From Oscarella lobularis (Eukaryota > Porifera > Homoscleromorpha > Homosclerophorida > Oscarellidae), in the NCBI RefSeq assembly GCF_947507565.1, contig NC_089175.1, forward strand, positions 4,391,733-4,455,732: DNA of 64,000 nt. Direction: 5' to 3'. The translations under genes and the position numbers were made by a program. Below, in pieces: positions 45,190-55,600 of this stretch. The notes beneath the pieces were generated by a model. The model was not told where the DNA came from and made no database searches. It saw only the letters and a list, made by a program, of their open reading frames with translations. Within the stretch, counting starts at the first letter, position 1. The number at the start of each line of letters is the position of its first letter.

Positions 45190-46460
45190 TCATTGGATGC
45201 GTTTAGTCATTTTTTCCCGTCGCATCTTTGCTGCTGCCGCGTTGTAATCTATTAGCTTTGCTGTTCTTTCCCGGGGGTACCAGCGGCTTCCTCCAGTTGC
45301 AACGAGTTTGCCGTACTGAGATGATAGATGGCACATTGTACTTGTTGTGGGGTGGATACTCGTCCAAGCTTCTGCCTTCAGGTCAAAGCATTCGACATTA
45401 GTGCTACCCGAAAGGCAAACTCCGCTTCCAACGTAGAGCTTGTTATCAATAGTCGTAAGTGAGCATGAGGAACGTCCACAACTCATATCCTTGAGTTTTA
45501 TCCACTTGCTTGTTGTGACGCCAAGCACGCTAATAACTGGTTTTGGATTAAAATAACTGTCTGTTCCTCCTACTACGTAGATTTTATCCTTGTGACCAAT
45601 CGCAGACACGCAGAGTAGTTGATGATTATTTGGTAATACTGCTAGCACCTCTGTGCTATTTTCAATTTCAGAAATATGTCTAGACACATTTCTGTCATCT
45701 TCGATAAGACAGTATCCTTTCTCGTTGCATTTCATTAGTCGACACATGTTTACACTAACTCGTGAGTCTTCCCACTTGTTCTCTGCAAAGCGATACAGAT
45801 GTCTTTTATCAGTAGCAATAGTAATTGTGCCATTGATCTCTTCTACGCGTCCATAGCAAGTGGAACACTGAGGCAAAGGTGATTCTGCTGCTTTCCAGAC
45901 AGTTTCTGTTTGGTGTGGTTTCTAGTGCAAAGCAGAACTCGTGTAAAGGCTTTTAGTACTGTATATGTCATTACTTCATATTTATGCCTCAGTCCCATAC
46001 AAATCATCTCTGATCCTTTTCGTAGTTTCTCTTTCAACTGGAAAATTTGATGAGCAAGATTGTCATCTGACGTTTCTAAAGCAAACCACTGATCTCACAG
46101 CATCAAATGTGGATACCATACAATACCTTTCTCGATTGGCATTTCAAGTATTTTCACTATATATAGCTCTGACATTCTGTTTCTCTTAGAGCAGATACGA
46201 ATGCTTCGAACGCCTCGCTGTTTCCTTTTCGCGGTAGAATATCCATGAGTAGAGCTCGGGCTTTATTGCGCTTGGTTACAGATGGAAGACGTAGGTACTC
46301 CCAGTCGTCGCGTGTGATCACGGATTGTAGAGACAGTCTCTACAATCCGTGGTGTGATCAATCCTCGTGCCGTCAGACGATCGAGAAGCTCGCCTTCGAC
46401 GTCGACGACCCCTACGAGAAGGTCCAGGCGCGGAACGACGTTTCTATCCCACGAATTCAT
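45190..46460 (-). pseudogene. CARD-kelch gene, damaged copy 2
   Basis: Minus strand. Start ATG at 46460 (MNSWDRNVVPRLDLLVGVVD), then a CARD whose coding sequence is broken at 46321-46351 by a palindromic insertion that shifts the frame. Downstream the CARD (MDILPRK, EAFEAF) resumes, followed by a helical linker (NLAHQIFQLKEKLRKGSEMI) and kelch repeats: LYRFAENKWEDSRV, CVSAIGHKDKIYVVGG, KLKDMSCGRSSCSL, LYVGSGVCLSGSTNV, KLVATGG. It keeps the 119 bp that copy 1 lost but its last kelch repeats are replaced after VATGG by unrelated sequence. A roughly 44-bp intron splits the frame near 45910-45960. The start lies 81 bp from the divergent ZYG11-like gene. Confidence 0.6.
46312..46360. mobile_element. 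31-bp palindromic insertion with 9-bp target duplication
   Basis: GTGTGATCA at 46312-46320 is repeated at 46352-46360. Bases 46319-46351 form a perfect inverted repeat with 16-bp arms around one central A (CACGGATTGTAGAGAC and its complement). The paralogous site near 34815 has a single GTGTGACCA and no insert, so the empty site is known. Confidence 0.7.
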
Positions 46461-46541
46461 TCTTTAGGCACGGAAAAATTTCCCAGGGACTTCTCCTGGC
46501 GCGTAAGTTACGTTAGTCCTACGCCACCAGTCCAACACTTG

Positions 46542-48810
46542 ATGGCGGCAGACTACGGCTCCGAGAACCCGAGCAAACTCGTCGAACTTTGTGCCGAGTT
46601 CATATGTCGAAACTTAGACAAGTTTACTGCAAAATCGCCGAACGGGACCCCCTTCCTTCGAACGCCATTCATTCTACCAGTCGTCATCGTCGAAACGATC
46701 CTATTCAAGTTGAACGAGCTCTTCATCCGGAACGAAAACGCAATCGCAACCCTTCTCCATCCATCGACGTGTCCACACGGCCTTCGCCGACTTCGCATTC
46801 CAGGCAGTCTCGTAGGTCCGACCGGTTTCGATCTGGCGTCGAAGAGTTGTCATCTCTTCGACGTCAATCTCGCCTTTTGTCGCCAATTGAATAATCAGAA
46901 GATACTCGACGGTCTTCTTCCGTCGTCTCGCACTCTCAGGTCTTTGAATCTCGGTCACATCAAAGGTCAACTTGGGTTCGAGAAGCTGGAGGAATTTCGT
47001 GAATTAATTAAGGGATCTCGATCTATTCGTGACCGACGTCGATTCTGTGTCGTTGAAGAGAGCATGTTCGCAAATGAAGAGCCTTCGGAGTCTCGACGTC
47101 TCAGAAACACCCATATCGGCTTTGTCCGTCCTGACGTCTGTGTCTCATCTTTCTGGTCTACGATCGTTGAGCGTTCACGGACTTTCTCTAGAAAAAGATG
47201 AAGTAGTCGAATTACGTGCTGTCTTAGGCGAAGTTCTAAAGAATCTGACATTTTTGGACGTATCACTTCTGCCATTGGAGAAGGAGAAGGCGAACGTTAG
47301 CTCCGCCGAAGATCTAGTATCAATTATCTTTTCCGAAAATTCGTCCTTGAGAGAATTGGACATTTCTGCCTGCAAAATTCCACCGGCGAAACTAGTGTCA
47401 ATGATTTCGTCGTCTCCTATACGGTACCAGCTGGAAGTCTTGGATTTATTTGATAGCAACCTTTGTGACTACGAATTGGTTAATGCAGTAGCTCCACAGC
47501 TTGTTATTGCTGTGCTGAAGAGAGATGACGGCTTTGACGATGCAGCATTACAGCTGAGAGTCCTAAAGCGCCCATTCTATCTATTGGAGACTTTTAGCCC
47601 ACCTTATTCAATTCAAAATGGTCAGAAAAGCGAGAGATTATGGCGATGTTACGGCGACCTTGCACTTTTGTCGATGCATAATTATCAAGACGACGATGTT
47701 GACTTGTGCGAACGCGTCCTAGACTTCCTGGAACTATAACGGCAGCGATCCCGGTCTGAATTGCGCTTCATTTGTCGCACGTTGCATTGATTTCGCCGTT
47801 GCCTTCTCTTCGGGCCAACGTTATTGGGCCATCGAAATTCTTAATTCAGTCAGGGATACTAGATAATATTGTCTAGTATCCCTGATTCCGTCATGCTGGC
47901 TGTGCGCCGTCGAGAGAAATGGATACGTCGAGTGGGTCTCCTTCTAGTCAACCTTTTGCGGACTTCTCCTTCCGATTTCACTGCTTATGAATGCCTTCAT
48001 CGTCTTGTCAATTGCAATTCGGCTGACGTCTGCTATTATATTGCCTTCGAATGCGGTGCAGCACGCGTCGTTATTCGCACGTTGGCCAGACTCGTCGCAG
48101 ATCCGTCGCCGTGCGCGTACGAAGCATCTCTATTGACGACGATACTCGCTGAACTGACGGACGGTGTGCCAAAGAGCGGCGACGAAATAGTGGGACTTGG
48201 ACCGGACGTCGACCCCGTTCAGTGTGCAGCAAACTGCATCAATCGACTTGCTGACGTTGGTGACGTGATTGAGAGCGCCATCTATTTCCTCGGCAACGTT
48301 GTCGAAAGTCCTCGCGGTTTTGCCGCCGTTGTGAACAATCCCGACGCTGTGAAGTCCGTCCTGAGCTGTCTCGAGCCGAAGACGGACGACGCTCGAGCTC
48401 TTTCTGTTTGCCACTTCGTGGCCGTTCTTCTGTCTGACGACTCTGGCAGCAGTTTTTGGTTGCAGCAAAATTTTCCGTCGCGTGAACACGTTTGTCGTCT
48501 TCTTAGTGATGCTGTTGACGGTATAGAAGTCGATCCACAGGATTCTTGCGATAAGGATATTTTCTATGAATCTATTGATTCTCTGCTGAATTTGATGAAG
48601 TGTTCTCATACCGGTCTAGTTCGGTATTTTGGACTGTGGATGCTTACCAGTTTATGCTGCAGTAATTCTGTTAATCACTATGTCAATTGCTTGCGCGAAA
48701 ATGACGAAGCGGGCATTGCTGTTGTAAGAGACGTTAATGTGGATCAGGCAAGGGCTGATCATTTCAAAAAGTGCAAGAGTATCATACTGGAAAAATATTC
48801 TAACTACTAG
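46542..48810 (+). pseudogene. ZYG11/ZER1-like LRR-ARM protein, copy A, frame-broken
   Basis: Known family role: substrate receptors of Cullin-2 E3 ligases that recognise N-terminal degrons. From ATG 46542: LVELCAEFICRNLDKF, LPVVIVETILFKLNELF, leucine-rich repeats (LRSLNLGHIKG, LRSLDVSETPISAL, LRSLSVHGLSLE, LRELDISACKI), a linker, and an ARM-like C-terminus (IYFLGNVVESPRGFAAVV, LVRYFGLWMLTSLCC) to a stop at 48810. Single exon. Lesions: a 4-bp ATTA duplication at 47003-47010, a frame change near 47725, and a 33-bp palindromic insertion at 47852-47884. With these removed the frame matches copy B throughout. A sequencing error could explain one but hardly all three. Confidence 0.7.
47844..47892. 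mobile_element. 33-bp palindromic insertion with 8-bp target duplication
   Basis: ATTCAGTC at 47844-47851 is echoed by ATTCCGTC at 47885-47892 (7 of 8 match). Between them, arms CAGGGATACTAGA and TCTAGTATCCCTG flank an 8-base loop. Removing insert and one repeat restores the ZYG11-like reading frame across the site. Confidence 0.7.
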
Positions 48811-48941
48811 ACTGTGGCAATTAACAGCTTTCAGTAGTTATCGTCTACTACTTGTGTTACTGATATCTGCAATTTCGTGCTGGAATGTTTTTTTAGGAAT
48901 CATTTACAACTGCCGTAACACAAAAAATTAATTGTCGGCAC

Positions 48942-51155
48942 ATGGCGGACGTCTCCGGCTCGGAGAAGCCGATCACGCTCGTCAGTCTATGCGCCGAATT
49001 CATTTGTTGAAACTTGAACAAGTTCACGGCAAAATCGCCCGACGGGACCCCTTTCCTTCGAACGCCATTCATTCTACCAGTCGTCATCGTCGAAACGCTC
49101 CTATTCAAGCTGAACGAGCTCTTCATCCGGAACGAAAACGCAATCGCAACTCTTCTTCATCCGTCGACGTGCCCGCAGGGCTTGCGCCGACTTCGCATTC
49201 CTGGCAATCTCCTAGGTCCGACCGGTTTCGATCTGGCGTCGAAGAGTTGTCATCTCGTCGACGTCAATCTCGCCTTTTGTCGCCAATTGAAAGATCAGAA
49301 GATACTCCACGGTCTTCTTCCGTCGTCCCGCACTCTCAGGGTTCTGAATCTCGGTCACATCAAGGGTCGACTTGGATTCGAGGAGCTCGAGTCGTTCACT
49401 GAATTGCGAGACCTAGATCTGTGCGCGACCGACGTCGATTCAGTGTCGTTGAAGAGAGCGTGTGCGCAAATGAAGAGGCTTCAAAGTCTCGACGTCTCGG
49501 AAACGTCGATATCGGCTTTATCAGTTCTGACGTCTGTGTCTCATCTTTCTGGTCTACGATCGTTGAGCGTTCACGGGCTTTCTCTCGAAAAGGATGAAGT
49601 AGTCGAATTACGTGCTGTCTTAGGCGAAGTTCTAAAAAATCTGACATTTTTGGACGTATCGCTTGTGCAATCGAAGGAGAATCCCAGCACCGAAGATCTT
49701 CTATCGATTATCTTTTCTCAAAATTCGTCTTTGAAAGAACTGGACATTTCTGGCTGCGGACTTTCACCGGCAAAACTAGTCTCAATGATATCCTCGTCTC
49801 CTATGCGAAACCAACTGGAAGTTTTGGTGCTAATTGACAACGGCTTTTTTTGACCACGATCCCCTTCTGACGGCAGTTCAGTCAGTAGCTCCGCAGCTGT
49901 ATATCGCCGCATTGAACCGAGCTGACGCGACTCTTGCATTGCAACCGCGATACGTAAAGCGAACATTCCATCTACGTCAAATTTTTAGTAAGCCCGAGGT
50001 CGAGGGACTGGATCAAAGAAACGATGAATTCCAGCGGATGTACGGCGAACTTGCCCTGTTGTCTTCGTACTGCCATTTTAGTGAACGTCGGAATGACGCG
50101 TTAACGCAAAGCATTTTTTTCGGCTTGAATTCATTTCTCTATCATTGCCGCCACAAGTATAACGACTGCCCATACGAACGCCGTCTTGATCGTCGTCCCT
50201 GCAATCACGCCTTGACAGTCGAACGCTGCATCGATTTTGCCGTCAACAGCTTTACGGGATGGTATTGGGAGCCCAGCGTGATTCTCAAGATCGCCGAGCT
50301 AGCTGCGCCCAATTGCGTCAAGTGGTCACGTCGAATCGGTTCCTTTCTCGTCGACGTTATAAAAACGTCGTTGGATTGGACGTCTGCTCTCGTTTGCCTC
50401 AAGCGTCTCGTCATGTTCAATTCGGCGGACGTTCGCTCTTACGTAGCCTTTGAATGCGGCGCAGCGCTCCTCCTGTTTCGAAAATTGCGCGATGTCGTTG
50501 CTTTTATGAAGTCACGAGTAAAGCGTCTGTTCCGTTGCGAATACTCGTTCATCTAACGGACGCCATGCCGACGAGCGGCGACGAAATAGTTCAACTTTGC
50601 CCGGACGTCGATCCTGTGCAGTGTGTTGTTGACTGCATTGACGAGTTGGACAACCGCTATATAATTCAAAACGCCGTCGACTTTCTCGCCAATGTAGCAT
50701 TAAGCCCACGTGGTCTTGCCGCCGTTGTGAAAAATCCTCGCGCTGTTAATTCTGTCTTGGGATGTCTTGACTGGATTGCGTGGCAGACGGAGGAAGGTGA
50801 CAAGCTGGCTATTTCTGTTTGTCAGTTCAGACGATCTTAGCAGTTTTTGGTTGCAGCCCGGTTTCCCGTCGCGCGAACGCGTTTGCCGTCTTCTTGGCGA
50901 GAATATTGATCGTTTGGAACTCAAACCTTCACTCTGGTCACGCGTGGCCATCCCTAATGTACCTCTTTTTCCCCTGCTCAAGTTTATGAAGTGTTCTCAT
51001 GCCGGTATAGTTCGGTACTTCGGACTGTGGAGGATCGCCAGTTTATGTGTCGGTGATGTGGCCTATCGTCGTCTTAATTACTTAGACGAAGATGATCAGG
51101 TGGGCATTGCGACTGCAATGAACTTGTGTTATGAATTTCTGGAGTTTCGTCACTG
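48942..51155 (+). pseudogene. ZYG11/ZER1-like LRR-ARM protein, copy B, multiply broken
   Basis: Homologous to copy A from MADVSGSEKPITL onward. A TGA at 49008-49010 replaces the Arg codon of copy A; a run of seven T at 49845-49851 shifts the frame (six T would keep it); further shifts occur near 50500 and near 50825, and about 40 codons are missing around 50960. Repeats LRVLNLGHIKGRLGFEE, LQSLDVSETSISAL and the ARM-like part (FLANVALSPRGLAAVV, IVRYFGLWRIASLC) remain recognisable. The T-run could be a read error; the in-frame stop and deletions argue for a pseudogene. Confidence 0.72.
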
Positions 51156-51179
51156 TTGCAAATTCCCCCATTCTTTGCC

Positions 51180-52065
51180 AATTTTGCTGCAGTGCGCTTT
51201 CTGTTTGTTTTGAGTTGATACGCATTTTTTTGTTCTGCATAAAAGCGTGTCATAAATTGTGAAGCAATGGTATTGATACGCCATGCATAAAATGCTACAA
51301 CTAAAAGTGTAAATGACATGAGCACAGCTACAAAGTAGTATGACGCCAGAAAGGCAGCTACCAATCCAGATATAGCAGCCACATGCAGTCCACGCCGAAG
51401 CCTTCATAGTCGGTTTCGAGAATCCTTTTCCAAAATCCCAACTCTTTCGATAGAGAAAGAATTATATACTGTACCTCGTTGACATAGAAACGTTACTTAC
51501 CAAATGACGCAGGCCATCGAAAGAATAAAATGCAAAGATCCAGGCAACGAGAAACTTTCCGGGCCCGGGCCCGATCACGAACCAGTGCGGAAGATGCAGC
51601 CCTTGAAAGAACGTCACAACCGAATCCCAGTCTCTCACAAAGAGATATCCAGCCGATAGGCCAGCAATAGCTGATCAGTATCTGCTCAAGTATCGTCCGG
51701 ACCACAAAAAGAGGCTGCAGTGGTGTCGCCAGCTTTCCTTGGGAATACGGTTCATTCACCAGCAAAGAGTGGCGCATCGGATTAGAGAGTAGTACCTTCA
51801 GCTCATTCGGCAAAATCGAACAGCCGGTACGATAGATTAGTAAGAAGATTCGTCGATTCTCTCGTTTTCCTGACTCAGTCCGCCAAAGAGCGCAAAGAGC
51901 GCCGTCAAACATTGGACGGCCGAGCGAGCAGTCGCAAATCGGATTCGTGAGCTCGGCTTTCGTCGTCGGATCCCATCCCGTCATCGATTGGGTCTCGCCA
52001 TTTTCATTCCCCTTCACAGCTAGCCCCCCTATTGGTCCAGTTCTTCTCGATTCATAGCGCACCAA
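51180..52065 (-). CDS. SDHC: Succinate dehydrogenase cytochrome b560-like protein (C-terminal part clear)
   Basis: SDHC anchors complex II in the inner mitochondrial membrane and helps bind haem b and ubiquinone. Minus strand, exon ending at 51502: GYLFVRDWDSVVTFFQGLH, then KFLVAWIFAFYSFDGLRHL, matching TM2 and the NGIRHL motif. After an intron, WDFGKG (family WD-x-GKG) at about 51440 and a third TM segment, HVAAISGLVAAFLASYYFVA. The haem-ligand His expected before KF is not present (Gly/Pro there), and Asn of NGIRH is Asp. The first half (51690-52065) is open but unlike SDHC, and the WDFGKG piece and TM3 are in different frames, so an exon is misread or the gene is decaying. Two copies of its last exon lie at about 40.2 and 57.1 kb. 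Confidence 0.45.
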
Positions 52066-52073
52066 GAAGTGAG

Positions 52074-52340
52074 ATGCGAGAACTTAGGGGCCTCAGTTCG
52101 ATCATAACGGACTACACGCGAAAGATATTCGGCGACTACGTTCATAATATTGATAGATTGAGAAAGGGAATTCTCGCCGTGTGGGCAGGGCTGTCGTTGG
52201 CTTCGTTCGCCGGACTCGCCTACTCACGACGTAGACGTGTGCAAAGCCGTCTAAGCTCTCTGGACCCAGGTGCAGTGATGAAATTTCAGAGAGAGAGAAA
52301 GTTTGCGCAAGTACAGTACACGCACGCCTATTCGAATTAA
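52074..52340 (+). CDS. Small single-pass membrane protein, unrecognised
   Basis: An uninterrupted frame of 88 residues starting MRELRGLSSIITDY, with one hydrophobic segment (ILAVWAGLSLASFAGLAY) followed by RRRR, and a hydrophilic Arg/Gln-rich end. The start lies within 10 bp of the upstream end of the divergent SDHC-like frame, so they would share a promoter. The topology fits a small mitochondrial or ER membrane protein, but no family is recognised. Confidence 0.45.
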   Translation: MRELRGLSSIITDYTRKIFGDYVHNIDRLRKGILAVWAGLSLASFAGLAYSRRRRVQSRLSSLDPGAVMKFQRERKFAQVQYTHAYSN

Positions 52341-52699
52341 GCATTGTTTACAGCGCTCAAAGATGGCAAGACAACGTCATTCTACTGGCAATGCGTGTAT
52401 ACGACTAATTCTTGACCTCGTAATGATCAGAGACTGAGTATTCTACTGATTTGTTCTATCATCATCTTCAAGCTACTACCACGGCTGATAGAGCATGATT
52501 GCCATTACCAGTTCAGTACAAGACAATGGAAAAGTTTACCTGAAGGACCGTGTATCTACTGAGAGTCTAATTTAGCGCGCAATCCTGTTTAAGAAGTACA
52601 ACGCGATACGACAAGCAGAGCAAATACATTCAAATCTTCTTATAGATACTTGTCTTCAAACGGACACTAAACTAGCCTCTGCAAACAAGTACTGCTTTT

Positions 52700-55600
52700 C
52701 TATCTACTACAGTAATTAAGCCGAATGCAAAAAGGTAGTGTAATCTCTAAGGAGTGTTTAACATTTTCTTTAGCTATAGTATTCAAGCGTTCCTCAAGCA
52801 AAGCCTCGTGCAAGACTTCAACCGTGGCATTTTGATCCTTCTCCTCCTTCCATGCTTCAAGCATTTGATAGGCACACTCTCTTGTGTCTGGTGAATGGTT
52901 TTTGTGTATCATATCAATCACTTTGTTTTCTAATTCAAGCCTCCTTGCGACAAATTTCCACAAACCGCATATTTTCTCGCTGAGGTTGAGCAACTGCCTC
53001 GTTGTTGGCTTTCTAGAGCCAGCGACATTCGCACCTGCGTCTGTCAGCGCATTGTTTGCTTGAGCTGTATTTCTTGTTGCTTCTGCAGCTAGTTCACAAT
53101 TAGCTCTATCAATGTCGCTTTGAGTTGGTCTTCTAACTGTCCAGTGATAGGAATCTATTTTAACTTCTTTTTCTTTGGAAAACCACCTAAATAACCAAAA
53201 AGGACGCTCTATCTTAAGGCGTCTGCCAATCACAGAAACCTTCGAAAGCGAATCGCCATATTTGATTCTTTTTGATTTGTTCCGCCAAGGTTCCTTACTC
53301 CTCACAAAGTCATGGAATATCTCTGAATCAACTGTAATCGCATCCATACTAGCACAAATATCATCCAGTTCAATTCGTATTAGTTCATTTGAGAAGAGCA
53401 TATTGAATTTCCACGGTTTTGTTTCGGATAGAATGTAACGGTCGTTTATCATATCCTGTTTTATTTGCTCAATAACGACGCTGCAGCCGCACGAACAGAA
53501 CACTTGTAGTTCCCATTCGCTTTCAAAACGTTTTGTAAAAAGAGACACAGCCACTGAAACTGATCCAGGATCAAGAGTGACGCAAGCATAACAAAACGAT
53601 GACCATTGCAATGCGTAAGAACTTTCTTCCAATTTTGCTACAGACTTTTTGTAAGCAAAATTTCTGTTGTCTGATTTTAACGTTCCCATAAAATCAAACA
53701 ATTCGTTGCGAGATGATCCTTGGCCATAGTGAAAGTAAATTTGACCGTCTGAAGTAGATCCAATGTTTTGATGGTGATGGAGCTTTTGCTCAATTCTAAC
53801 TGGTACGATAAATTCTTGCTGATGAGGCAGTAGCTCGATAATGCTTACGTAAGCCATTTTATCGTCATTCAAAAGTATTGCTCTTTCTGCTTCAAAGATG
53901 TTTATTTGAATTTTGCATATTTTCTTTAGCGCTTTAGCAGGTACGTCCAAGGTCACTCCAGAACAGCGCAAATCCAGTTTTCCTCCGTTTTGGTCAATTT
54001 TTTGACACGCTGTTTCTTTTTTCTTCAACTTTATAAGTGTGCCATTTACTATCAGCAAAATGCTGTCGTCTGTACAAGAGTGGCCTTTGACTTTAAACGG
54101 AGCAGCGGCTGCACTTGTGTCAACTGATGTTTCACTTGGCTGAGATTCAACTTCACCGGCAGTATCTAAAACTTCAAGTTGAATTCCTGTTTCCGAGAGA
54201 GGAGATTGACCAAATTCCCCTGAATCTTGAACACTTGTCCTCTGTTTCTCTGCATAAAAAAATTTTAAATGTCTCTTAACTACATTATACTTAGGTATGC
54301 TAACACAGCTAAGATTCAGAATTGCCTGATATCTTCAATTAGCACTGTACTAATATATTGGTACAAACGTGTAACGTTAGTCTTACTTTTGAGGGAGTCA
54401 GGAAATTTCTCCTGAAGTCTCTTAGCAAGTTCACATTTGTGAATTTTGATGACCGCATCGTAGACAGCACAAAGAAAATATTCGTCCGGATTTTCTTTGA
54501 CAGGATTTTCTTTGATCCATGCTTGCAAACAACGATTTGCCCAAGAACGGTCATCGTCTTTATGTCTTTTCATTGCATTTTTCAAGGGAGGGTCAATTTT
54601 CCTGAAAAGATCTTCTATACTGAGCCCATCGCTTGAGCTGATTTCTATCACAGATTTAAGTGCCTCATCCGTACTGATTGAAAAACTCCCTTTTCTACGT
54701 TGACTATAACTATAAATAAATAAGGGCTACAAATAATAGGCATACTAGACTAGAGGAGGAACTTACAAGACTATGCCACCGATTATGAGTAGAATCCCAA
54801 CCAAACTACCAAAAATTGCACCACCTATCACCGGCAATTTTTGTACCGGTACTTGCAAACTCAAACAAGAAGCATTGAAACGACCGAGTACGTTAGATGC
54901 GTTACAGCAATACTCGCCTTCGTCCGTTTCAGCTGCTGACAAAATTTCTAAAGTGACTGTAGCATTGGCCGGATTGCCATTATAAGACAAGAAAATTTCA
55001 GGAGGAGGATACCCTTCCGCTGAGCAGTTTATATTGTTCTGTTCAGACTGATCGACTGTCACCGTATTTTCCTTGATACGAAATGGATGTGAAAAAATTC
55101 TCACGATTGGGCCAACTACACAAAAGAAATTCAATAAAATGCAAAACTTCTGGATTCAGCCACATACAAATTACACCCAACGTCAAACATGTCACGTTGG
55201 AACGGCCGGCTGCGTTAGACGCGTTACAGCAATATGTTCCTGCGTCTGTTTTTGTTGCCGAGATGATTTCCAAGCTACTTGAGTTCGTAGCCAGTTTGCC
55301 ATTGTGTACCACAACAATGAGTGGAGTAGGATGTCCTGTAGCTGAGCAGTTGAAGTAGATATTTTCGTGCAGTTCAACAGTCACAACACGGTCAACAGGA
55401 AGTGGCTGTGATGAAATTTTCACGACTGGTCCAACTACACAAAAAGCTTACTAAAATAAGGCAATCGAGAATTTGTACTTACAGTTTATGTCCAGTGTCA
55501 AACACGTCTCGTTGGAACGGCCAAGTGCATTGGAAGCGTTGCAGCAATACGTTCCTGCGTCTCTTTCAGTTGCTGACACAATTTTTAAACTGCCATCAGT

